Shown here in pieces: positions 43,216-54,182 of a stretch of 64,000 nt of DNA; the first letter of the stretch is position 1, and every line of letters begins with the position of its first letter. A program made the translations under genes and the position numbers. This DNA comes from Blattamonas nauphoetae (Eukaryota > Preaxostyla > Oxymonadida), in NCBI GenBank assembly GCA_033064195.1, contig JARBJD010000295.1:1-64000 (forward strand), given 5' to 3'. The notes below the pieces were generated by a model, which had not been told where the DNA came from, made no database searches, and was given only the letters and a program-made list of their open reading frames with translations.

Positions 43216-45727
43216 TTAGTCTTTCATTTCATCCTTCGCTGATCCTTCCGGAATGTCTTCCAGTTTCGCCAGGGCTTGCTGGAGTGTGATGCGCTGGTCA
43301 GCATCAATCTGAAGACACCCTTCAATAAACTCTCGCATTGAAGCATCTCCCACCTTTTGAAGTGGCAGAGCAATTCCTGCTGCCAGGTTCCGATGAGCAT
43401 TCACTGCATCCAGTTCTCCAAACGGAACAAGGCCAGTCTCAATCTCCCACACGATCAGACCAAGCCGAAAAACCATCACTTTTGACGCTTCCACTCCTCC
43501 CTTCATTTCTCCCTCTTTCTCTCCTTGCTCCGGTGCTCGCCAACGAATCTCTTCAATCCCATTTTTTGCTCTCGTCTGGCTCACTGATGGTTGTGTGGTG
43601 TTTGGGAGTGATGGCTTGTCTTGTTCTTGTTTCTTCTCGATGTCTGATTCAACTCGAATGAAAACAGAGTCGTTTCTGTTCAGAAGAATCCAGTGTGGGG
43701 AAATTCGAGTCCCTGACTCCAGATTACGTTTTTCAACCATCTTGATCATTCCTCGAACAATCTTCCTCTCGATCTCTCTCTTCTTTCCCTCTGCCACTCC
43801 TTCTCCTTTGTGGATTCGATCGTATAGCGTGTCATGACCATCCACTGTCTCCATTGGGAACTGCCCCTCACACAGAAGCGCTTCAACTGGGTCATCCAGC
43901 TGTGGTGCATCGTGCGGACTATACTCGGCTCGTGTGTCCCCGCTCTCGTCAGATGCCATGGCTGTTTGGGCTTCATGTGAATTCTGCGCGATGACGCCGT
44001 TTGTTGTTGGATAAGCCAGCTCCACATCCATCTTGTCCACCACCTCCTCCGACAGTTCTTGTTGGCTCAGGAGGGTCGATGAAGCCGACCTCGTCTTTCT
44101 TCTTCGACGACAGACCACAACGACGACGACGATGAAGACAGCGAGCAGGAGCAAGACTGAGCAGAGAATGACTGGAACCAGCCAGCGGAGAGATTGTTTG
44201 AGGGCTTCGGCTTTCCGTTGCTTGAGTGATTCGAGGAAGGTGAAGGATTCTGTGTGCTCGCCCATTCCGTAGACGATGCAAGCTGTCCACTTCTGATCCG
44301 ACGAGAGGGAGGAGAGATTGGACGATGGGATCGAGAGATTGAGGTGTGTTTCGTTCCACGACTCCGCTGATGAAAAAGAGAGAGGAAGTGAAACTGGTTC
44401 GATGTTCGATTTCGACGACGACGATTCGGATACTTCCAGTTTGAGATCACATGGGATCAACTTCGATCCAACAATCAAGACTGAGAATGAGTCCTTCTTC
44501 TTCGAGAGTGTGCTTTGGCAATTCTGTTCGTCAAGTGATGGAACAAAATGAGGCGATTTCAGTTCGCTTCTATTCAGAACAACTGAACATTCTGACGTTG
44601 ATGAGATCCAATGATCTTTCGACGTGTCTGATGATGAGGGAAGAATGGTGATGTTTCCTGATTTGCACATCACATCCTGTTGAGCTGAGGGGAACAAAGA
44701 GAATTGGGCTCCACAGCTCAGAATCTGCGTCGAAATCAGCGACAGACTACTCGACTCCATCCAGATCTCTCCCATCCCAATCGACGACATTCGACAATTC
44801 TCAAATTTAGCTGTGGTGTCGTGGAGTTTGATCAGTCCTGTCTCCCACGAACACAACCCTTCAATCCCATCCACCACTTCAGACGAGGATGGAACACCGG
44901 AAATGTGGACAGAATCCATCACCAGCATGCCACCCTCCACATCAAACAAGACGAACGACAGCGCATCAATTTGGACTTCGATCTCCACTGACTCCACGAG
45001 GAGAGTCCCAGCGACAGAGATCAGACTCGTCGAGGCACCGAGAGAGGCTGTGGAGGGGATGACGAGGGTTGGAGGAGTGAGTGTGGCCAATTCCAGCTTG
45101 AGCTCGTGTCCGGTTTCGACAGAGATTGGATTGTTGATGGCGGCTTTCGTGATGATTTTGATGGTCGCATGTTGAGCAGCGATTCCGACGACGAGATTCT
45201 TCGCGACATCCACAGACGAGCATGGACGCTCCTCAGCTCCACAGAACTTCGGATCCGAATTCCCTGAATCTGTCGCATACAGAATCAAAGGATTCGGACG
45301 AGAGTCCGTTTGGAGTGTCAGATGTGTTGACGGGATCAAGATGGATGGCATGCCTTTGAGGATCACCGAGACGAGAGGGTAGTCAGTGCCAAATTGGAGA
45401 GTGTCTGACCATCCGAGCGCCAGTTCAGCGGACGAGCCTTCAGTTGGCGTGGTGAATGTTACTTCGATTGGATTGTCGATGTTCTGCAGCGAGACTAGGT
45501 ACTTCTCGCTTACGGGAAGAAGTGTCCCTTCAAGAATGAGATGAAATGTCGTGTTCGACTTTGTGGCGAACGAAAAATGGGCTGCTGTGAGCGTTGGAGG
45601 ACTAGGAACAGTGAACCCCACGCCTGAATTCACATAGACTGTCGATCCTCCCGAAATCTCAACAATCGAGTAACTCTTCTCAAATCCAAGTGCTGTTCCA
45701 CTTCCCTCACTATTGGTATCGAAAGTT

Positions 45728-45907
45728 ACTGTCAGTTCAGTCGCCGAGATGTCTGTAATTGACGTGGAAATGATTGGAGTGCTTTCTCCTTTCACTTTCA
45801 TCGATGTCACAGTCGATGGGAAATTCACGCCTTTCACTTTCACCGAAACTGTCGTCTTCATTCCATTCAGCGTCGGTGCTTCTGTTCCTTCAACTCGACA
45901 AGGCGAA
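45728..45907. repeat. internal duplication, copy 1 (180 bp identical)
   Basis: Identical to 46979-47158, offset 1,251 bp (417 codons). Flanking blocks keep the same offset but are diverged, so the 180-bp identity stands out. Confidence 0.9.
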
Positions 45908-46978
45908 TCATCAACTGTGAAATTCACCGTCGAATCAACAATACAGCCATATCCAACAATCTTAAGCGATTCAACCTTGTATTTCTTCGAATATTCCAGT
46001 GTGTTCGATTGATTGTAGATTTCCACACTCGCTGTGCATGTCGTCGTCGTTCCACTCGATCCTTCAATCGTTCCAGTCAAAGTGATCTCTGGCGCTCCAC
46101 TCTTTATCGCTTCCCCTTCCATCTCTTTCACAACAATCGTGAAATCTTTCCCACATGGCAGAGCTTCTCCTGTCAGAGTAAGTGTCACCCAAGTTTCGTT
46201 CTCTCCACTCAGCGCTGCTGCAGCCAGACTGATTCTAGGAGGTGCATCTGGCATCTTCACTGTCTGACCACTGTGAGAAACAATCAGCGTCGATGATGAG
46301 AGCATCTTCACTGTGTACGTTTTCCCGTACGACAACTTTCCTGACGGATGAATCAACACTGTGTGCGATGATGTTGTTGCTGTCGACGAAGAAGTGAATA
46401 AGAAAGGACCAATTGAGATTTCGGCATTCTGTGCATCCAAAACAATCAGCGTGAAATCACCTGCTGCACGTGGCGACACTGTCACTGACACTTCTGCTTC
46501 ATTCAAGTTCAGCGGGTTCGGTTCGGCTTTGATGTTGGTCAGTGCTGGTCCTGGCGGTGTTGCCAGTGATACTCCAGCACAAACAAGATGTTCGGAGGGT
46601 TTCGATTTCTGAGTCATTGTGGACAGGGTGTACGATTGACCAAATTCAATTTGTCCCGATCCACCAGCTTTCACCCATGACGATTCTCCTTGCTCAGCTG
46701 ATGTCATCGTCACTGAGATCTCTTCGCTTCGACCGTTCAGCTTCATCGTCCATTCTGACCCAGACACAAAGTTCATTCCATTCACAATCACTTTGAAGTG
46801 TTCGTTCGTTGTGGAGTTCAGCTGTGTCGACGTTGATGAAACTGTCCCAGGCACAGGAACAGCGAACCCCACACCTGAATTCACGTAGACTGTCGATCCT
46901 CCTGAAATCTCAACAATTTCGTATGTCTCCCCAAATTGAACAAGTTCCAATGTTTCTTCTTTCCCTGTTCCAAATGCA

Positions 46979-47158
46979 ACTGTCAGTTCAGTCGCCGAGA
47001 TGTCTGTAATTGACGTGGAAATGATTGGAGTGCTTTCTCCTTTCACTTTCATCGATGTCACAGTCGATGGGAAATTCACGCCTTTCACTTTCACCGAAAC
47101 TGTCGTCTTCATTCCATTCAGCGTCGGTGCTTCTGTTCCTTCAACTCGACAAGGCGAA
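46979..47158. repeat. internal duplication, copy 2 (180 bp identical)
   Basis: Partner of 45728-45907; both encode the V-S-V-K-V-K-G-V-N-F repeat core. Confidence 0.9.
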
Positions 47159-49653
47159 GCATCAACTGTGAATTTAGCTGCTGATCCTACGATTCCAGCT
47201 TGTCCCTCCACATCCAACGAGATGATCTTGTATGTCTTCGAATATTCCAGTGTGTTCGATTGATTGTAGATTTCCACACTCGCTTTGCATGTCGTCTCTG
47301 TCGTTCCACTCGATCCTTCAATGTGTCCAGTCAGACTGATCCCTGTTGCTCCACTCTTTATCGCATCCCCTTCCATCTCTTTCACAACAATCGTGAAATC
47401 TTTCCCGCACGGCAGTTCTTCTCCCGTCAGAGCGACATCCACCCATGTCATGTTCGTCCCAGAAAGCGACGCCAAAGCTGAGGAGATTCTTGCAGGCTTC
47501 TCTGGGGGTGTGATGAACGACAGACTAACCATTTTTCCTGCTCGGCTGTCTGCGGTGTGGTGCCACCATGTCCAGTCTGGTTCTGTGTCTCCTTCAAACA
47601 CCAGCTCGTTGCTTGTCGCTTCAGAGGCACTTCGTTCCACTTTCACAATGGTGTAATTGGTGGAAAACGAGAGAGAAGGAACATTTGGATTGTTGAGTGC
47701 GAATGTCACTTCTCCAGCTGTTGTCGAGAATGACACATTCTCTGTCACAAGTTGATTTCCCCCTGCATCTTCCAGTGTCACATCGTATTTCCTGCTTGTT
47801 CCTGTGAACACTCCCTCAAACGACAGCGTCACCTCCAATTCATCCCCATTCCCAGTCTCTCGGATCGTCTGGACGACAGACGTGATTGATGGACCAACAA
47901 AGTCAGGATAGAGTTGGGTGGCATTCAAGATGCCACAATGCGGCTGGGCAGATGTCGAGAAGCAGTCGATGAACTGCACAGTCGCGCTCTTGATGCCACC
48001 GTAGATAATCAAATCAAACACACGCAGGTTTTCTGTTTTGTATGTGCACACATTGTCTTGGAAGAGAATACTCGTCAGGACGAGCAGGTCTGCTGGATCT
48101 TTCTGAGATGTTCCGATCCCTCCAGCTTCGTATCCTTCGTTGTTGGAGATTGTGGAGTTGTCGAAGCGGAATTCGCCTTGGTGATTGATGTGAATCGGGA
48201 GAGTTAGTTTGAGTGGAGAGCTGGAAGGTAACCGTGAATCCTCGAATGTGCACTGCGCGATTGTAACTGGATTGGAATACTGATTGTGGAGATGCCCGCT
48301 AGCATCCGCTGAATTGTTTGAGAAGTGGCAGTTGAAGATTGTGGCAGAGAACCTGTTTTTTGGCTCTCGTTCAAAATTGCGTCTGACTGAAACTACCGCA
48401 AAAGTACTCCTTTTTGTTCCATGGCAGTTTTTGATGGAAGTGTCCTTCAGAACAAAATCTCCATTATACTGCGACACATAGATTGCTGCACCATCGTCGG
48501 TCGCGTTAAGATCGGAAAATTCACAGTCGGCGACCCAAATAGGATTGCTGAGAGTCTCATCTTTGTCTTTCTCAAGATAGATACGTGTCTTCTTTGAGAT
48601 GTAAGATTCGTACAGTTTGCTCGGGTCTTGAGTTGGTTCTGCGACTGGGTCAGGGGTATCGTTGGTGAAGCACGACGAGAACGAACTGTTCGACAGCAGA
48701 GACGATCCTGCCCAATTCAGCTCCATCCCGCTTGTCCCGCAAAGATGATTCGTCGATTCCGACACTGACACTCCAATCACACGCTGCTTTAGCAACGTAC
48801 ACGAAGGAGATACACTCGACGAAAGGCGTGTGCTCGTCGTGTTTGTTAGTGAAGATCCCAACAGAGACACAGAGCATCCAACAACCCCAAACAGGCCATT
48901 CTCAGCGGGAATCCCGAAATCGAAAAGCGGGCCAGTTCCGGCCACGAGATGCTGAGATTTCACGATCAGGCCAGTTCCCACAATCGAGAGTGATCCAACT
49001 CCAAAAGTGTCCGCATCATGTCCGCCTGTCGAACTATCGCTTGCTGATGGAGGAAAGGAGGTCAGTCCGCTCACCAGAGGAAGCAGAGACGACGATTCGG
49101 ACGGTGAGCGATGGCTGCACGAGATAATCGAGACAGATCCAGATGATTCCATCCCCGAATGCCCAATCACAAATGGAGACGTTTCTGGGCACGACGTGAT
49201 CTCACAACGAGAAACCACAAATGTCGACGAGCGGATCAAACTGACGGCCGTATCGGGTGTATCCGCATATAATTGCAGATTGTCAACACTGAATGTGCTG
49301 TTCCACACATCAAACATCACAGAAAGTTCGTTTGCTGAGCGATATTCATCGTTCTGTGGACGTTCTGAATTCTTTCCTTGCTCCAGATTGTGGACACTCT
49401 TTCTGTGACATATCCGCGATGACAATCCTGAGAGTTCCACATTCCGACAGTGGATCTGGATCTCATGTGCATGATAGACCCCATTTGGGATAATCACTCG
49501 AGATTGTTCTGATGACTACTGACGGTTTTGTTGGTTCCAGTGAATATCCAGGAAAGCTGCGAAATCATGTGAAACATCAGTGTGAGAGTGTTCGGGCGAT
49601 GGAGAGACTGTGCATATCTTCGTAACGGCAAGAAGAAGGAATGGGAGTGCCAT

Positions 49654-49824
49654 CTTTGTTTTATGATCAAACAATGGCTTGATCAAAAATCAATTACAAA
49701 ACCGGAGAGAATAAACTTGTGACCGTGAATGACTGGCTGATGTGGATAACTAACAAATATTGCATGATAGAAAGAATTCTTTTGATCGACGGAAAAAGGA
49801 AAGGGTCATTGATCGATCTTCCTA
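49654..49824. promoter_or_regulatory. divergent promoter of a receptor and kinase A
   Basis: 171 bases between opposed start codons (49653 minus, 49825 plus). AT-rich; no motif can be named. Confidence 0.45.
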
Positions 49825-52785
49825 TGACAACTAATTTGGATAAGATGATTCCGTCAGGCTGTATGTGTTGAGCGTTACTGTTCGATCATTTTTCTATGAT
49901 TATGTTTCAGACACGCTTGTGCGTCCAATCAGCGAAGGAGCTTTTGGTCGAGTTTTGGAAATCAAGGAATTGTCGACCGGACAGTCGTATGCTCTGAAAC
50001 TGATTCCTCGATTGATGGAAGCGGATCAGAAGCGAGCAGAGCGTGAAGTTTCACTTCTGGAGGGATTCCGACATGCTCGAATTGTTGGATTGCACCGATC
50101 TGTTGTGATGGAAACATATCATGGAATTGTGATGGATCTTGGAAAGCGTAATTTGAAGGACTTGATGCTTCACTTTGAATCTCGGAATGAATTGATTCCT
50201 CTTGAGGTTTGTTTTCATTTTTCCTCGATCCACTTTTTCTTCTCTTCATCTTCTCTGATTGGAATAATAATATCGATTTTTGATATGTTTTTCAGGTTGC
50301 TGTTCAGATTTCGATGGACATTGCTGAAGGGCTGTGTGTGATGCACACCCATACGACGTATCCGACGGCTCATGGAGATCTGAAACCCGAAAATGTTCTT
50401 CTGACGGACGACGACCGTGCGATGCTCTGTTTGCGGTTCTATCATTTATTTACATTCATTTTGTGTTTCTTGTGCCCTTATTCTCGCATCTTGACCCTCA
50501 ATCTTTCTGATCCATTTTTGTTTTGTTTCTGGTGATTTGGGGGCGGCAGGTGCGTCTGGGCTGAACACATCACATTCAACGAAAGATTTCCAGCCGTCTG
50601 AATACTCGTCACCAGAAAGGCTGAATGACAAAACGCACCGCGGAACCCCTCGAAGTGACATCTGGTCGTTGGGTGTGATTATCCATCGGATGGTGGCAGG
50701 GGAACCGCTATTTGTGGGTGAATCGTTGTCGGAGATGATTCGAGCGATTTCTAAATCCAACACTTCTGAAATCTCGACTTCACTTGATCCAGCCGTCCGA
50801 GATGTTCTCGTGCGACTCCTTGACCCTGTCTGCCTCTCACTTGCTTTCACTCTCTCATCTCCACTTCATCTCATCATTCATCACTGTCTCTTCTTGCAAC
50901 TTCCAGAATCCTGATTCTCGGCCGAGCTCAACCGAACTGTTCAAAGACCGACTGCTGGAAAGGATGTTGGGACCAGAAACACCACTGTCGAAGATGAAGG
51001 ATCGACAAATTCAGCTTCTCGAGAAGAAATTGGTCAATCTCATCGAAGAGAAAAGAGATGAACGGGAAGCGGACGGTGGAGTTGAGAAGAAAGCACACAA
51101 AGACACTCAAGCAACAAGTCACGATCTCTCCGAAAGTGTGGAGCGAGTTGAAAATGATGAGATGGATGGACTGAAGCAACAACTGGCCGATCTTCCGATT
51201 TGGGTTGGAACAGAATCACTCCAAACACTCGACAGAACGGTTCACGTCCTCACTCCAACCACTCTCACACAAATCGCCAAACTGGAGAAGGAATGGAGAA
51301 CCGCATTCACTTTTCCGATCGACGAGGGAGAGTGGGAACTCAAAATCAGATTCACCAAACCGACTGGATGGAATGTGCGTGTGCTCTTCTCTCCTCTTCA
51401 TCGTTTCAGTGATCAGCTTCATCCAACATCCTCTTCCCAAAGATGCCACTCAATTCACTTGCGGATCCTGGAATGGTGGGATTGGTGGACATTTCGTTCT
51501 TTGGGATGGAGGGATGTGGAAAGCTGGGAAAGAATTCAAGCCAGCAGGCACAAACAAGAAATGTTCAACAATTGGGCAGACAGCAGCGATTCGAGTGAAT
51601 TTGTGGACGAAAGAAGCTCGACTGTTTGTGGACGAGGAGGAACAACCTGGGTTCTTCACCGACATCCCTTCTCAACTCTGCCTCGGAATCTCAACTGCAT
51701 TCACGAAAGAGTATCAATCAGTTGAAGTGATGTGGCTCAAGCTCCGAAGAGGAAATGATTTTTGGGAATCACATTCGCGCATCAGCACATTGATGAAAAC
51801 AGTCCTGAATTACAATTCCAGCTCGAAAATGACATCTACAGATGAATCCACCATCTTCAACTCCCTTGTTGCTCTCGTGAAACAGGGATATCGCTTTGAC
51901 AGCGCCCTCCAAGACAGAGCCGTCCAGTTTCTGACACATCTCACTTCATCGTTTCACCATAGTCCTCTCGCTGAGGCACTCACGACAGATCTCGTTCCCT
52001 CTTCAAACAAATCGCCTTCTGGCTTTGTTGAGAGCATTGTCACACTGCTGACATCTCCCAACTCGCCTGTGTTTGCGGAAACATTGAAATTCCTTTTCGA
52101 AACAACAGAAGAGATAAGAACAGGAATTGGATATCGCTTCGTTGCATCAGATCTGATTGCCCAGGTCTTCACAGCTGTTAAGCCCCAGACACGGCCAACT
52201 TCTGGGAATGAAGCAATTCACTACCGCCTTGTGAAAATCATCAACAACGTTGTCATCATTGCTGATCCAGATTGGTTCAGGCACATCCCTACTGGACCAG
52301 TCGATAAATCCAACCACAATGAAGTCATCTTTCAGAGGGCGGTGATCCCATCGTCACAATACGTGACGTTTCTGATCTCGAATCGATACATCCTCACTGG
52401 GAACTTGATCGACTCTTTCGTGTATCTGTTGTACGCACTCCTTCGAATATCCTCATTTCACCTCCCAACATTGGAGTTTGTACTCGCATCTCCGATTGTG
52501 ATGGCATTGTTGAGTTGTCTCACATTCTCGGAAATAGATGCTATCAACTTTCAACTCTTCCGAAGTCTGGCCAATTCGTTCGGAGACTGGAAGCGAAAAT
52601 ACTTCGGCGAGCACCAGTCTGGTGGCCAGATTATCAAAGCTCTGATTGTGGAAGGCTTCGAAGACACCGTCGATCAAATGTGGATGTTTGACAAGAAGGG
52701 ACATGTTGGCCAACAAATGATTTTTCGTGTGTTCATGATCTCTTTCTCTCAGGGCGAGAATATGAGAGCAGAAAGTCGGTTCTGA
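49825..52785 (+). CDS. kinase A: protein kinase with coiled coil, SPRY-like and helical domains
   Basis: Exons: 49825-49861, 49912-50206, 50296-50428, about 50532-50827, 50907-51378 and 51410-52785. The kinase has S-E-G-A-F-G-R-V (Gly loop), Y-A-L-K (ATP Lys), a Glu in R-E-V-S-L-L, A-H-G-D-L-K-P-E-N-V-L-L (catalytic loop, HGD), C-D-L-G and S-P-E-R-L. These residues argue it is active. Intron 3 has no AG just before the D-L-G codons, only TG; a canonical AG 18 bases later would delete them. After the kinase come a Lys/Glu coiled coil, a SPRY-like domain (W-D-G-G-M-W-K ... R-L-F-V-D), and a helical region homologous to the 58.5-kb gene. A 26-nt intron at 52727-52752 may replace the last codons and extend the frame to 53012. 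Probably cytosolic. Confidence 0.75.
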
Positions 52786-52805
52786 TCTCAATTCTCACGA
52801 AATGT

Positions 52806-53510
52806 GTGCCTGCTTCATGTTTCGTTCGCACTGAATATCTATTTGTACCAGCCGAACACTCTCACATCTCTTCTGAACCCCAATCGAACACAACAAATCA
52901 AAAACTAAATGAGAATGAGCATTTCACCATCCCAGAAGGAAAATATGTTGTGAACAACATGGAAATCACGCAACGATCTGTTGCAGTTCCTGGACAGCTG
53001 CCGCTGGAATGAACGTCTCATAGCCTAGCTCAAGCAGTGAAAGACAACATGAAATGCTGGATTCCTCTCGTGGTTGTTTTGCATGTGCTCTTCTGGCGTT
53101 AATTCTGGTTGTGGTTGTCTTGATGCGACGCCGAAAGAAGAACAAAGCAAGAAAAGAAGATGTAAATCTTGAAAGACGATGGATACCACAACGACGACAG
53201 TCACAACTCTGTCCACACGGCTGGATAGAAGCAGTTGCATTCACTCTTGACAGCCAACGACACTCATCGATCGAATCAAAACACAAAGTGGGTTCCGGCC
53301 TCTGTAGGTCAAACAGCGGTTCTGATTGTGGGAGAGGATCAATTTGGTCGACAGAGGATCGAAGATGGATTCGTGAAATCACAAGACACACTGTTCAACA
53401 AACTTCATGGACGTGAGAGGAAGCCAGAATTGATCATCACTCGAACGCTGTTTATTTCCGAAACACCTCGCGATTCTCCAGTCAATGATCATCATTTTAA
53501 TCGCATCTAA
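52806..53510 (+). pseudogene. 3' fragment of another receptor-pseudokinase gene
   Basis: Three frames together spell a receptor tail, but none is continuous. N-M-K-C-W-I-P-L-V-V-V (53050-53085) matches the membrane-segment start of the other receptors. L-I-L-V-V-V-V-L-M-R-R-R-K-K-N-K (53095-53145) continues the membrane span and Arg run. In a third phase D-T-L-F-N-K-L-H (53379-53402) matches the juxtamembrane signature R-E-T-L-Y-H-R-L-H. Stops at 53010-53012 and shifts near 53096 and 53240 break it. The rest of the kinase-like lobe and all the ectodomain are missing. It lies directly after kinase A on the same strand. Confidence 0.6.
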
Positions 53511-53991
53511 GACTTCACCTTTCGTTCTTCATCGCACAACCAATCTCCCCCTCATCAGATAAATGATGTGTCCTCACATGTCGATTGACATCAATTCCAA
53601 GCATGATTCGTCTCGATCAATGTCACGGCATACACTGTCTGAACGAAATCAGAATCCACATCAACGAAACACACACGATGTCAGCACGACAACCACTTCA
53701 CCTCATTCTCAACTCAGTCGTGCTTACCTGCCGTTCATCGACACCACTTTCACTCGTTGTTGATGGAAATCCCTTTCATTGACTTCGCAGTACTCACTCC
53801 ACCGTGGGCACACCCACCATGTCACTGGTGTGTTTCATTGGACAGATTGATATGCTGCATTCCTTCCCAGCGCGTCACTGTCCCAGCATTCAATTCTGAG
53901 TCTTCATTGTTTTGTTCTGCTTCGGTTTTCATGACAGTTTGTTTTTCTTCATTCACGTTTCTTGCATCCACGAGAATGAGCAATGTGTGAA
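53511..53991. other. no gene supported
   Basis: Short His/Ser-rich frames in several phases. The region may hold further decayed receptor or kinase sequence, but no motif is readable. Confidence 0.35.
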
Positions 53992-54055
53992 TAGTCACCT
54001 GAAAACCCGGGAGTAAATAACAAATCGGTAGTTTTTTTTGGGGTCCCAAAAGTGA
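53992..54055. repeat. left terminal inverted repeat, hAT element
   Basis: 64 bp, identical to the reverse complement of 58120-58183. Confidence 0.9.
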
Positions 54056-54182
54056 TGAGTAACAAACCTCATTTTAACGGTTGTACACGGTGGTTTTTCG
54101 CCACTTAAACATAATAAAACACCACGCACCCAAAAACACGTGTTTTTTCACCATTTCTTTGATCAACCCATGACTTTTTTTT

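Larger units (their letters stand above)
43216..49653 (-). pseudogene. beta-helix plus Ig/IPT-like receptor with pseudokinase tail; one early in-frame stop
   Basis: The ATG at 49653 opens a good signal peptide (M-A-L-P-F-L-L-L-A-V-T-K-I-C). After 45 codons a TAG (49516-49518) interrupts, then 2,093 residues stay open in the same frame. After a Pmp-type beta-helix part (G-A-A-I-Y-V-S, F-S-N-N) come two tandem 417-residue modules with IPT/TIG-like repeats (V-S-V-K-V-K-G-V-N-F), then more beta repeats. A membrane segment lies near 44095-44200. The tail is D-T-L-Y-D-R-I-H, S-P-H-W-I-L-L, W-R-A-P-E-Q, F-R-L-G-L-I-V-W-E. It has the same lost catalytic motifs as the other receptors. Without read-through or a rescued start it is a young pseudogene. 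Confidence 0.7.

Noticed and set aside
18648-49518. Alternative genetic code (TAG/TAA as Gln, as in some oxymonads, or TGA as Trp)
   Set aside because: Long intact genes end at TGA, TAA and TAG, and in-frame stops occur only once or twice in otherwise degenerate or recently broken genes.
49498-49524. A 15-nt intron (GTCAGTAGTCATCAG) that would remove the receptor's early TAG in frame
   Set aside because: Far shorter than any other intron supported here and the donor does not fit GTNTG; a plain in-frame stop is simpler.
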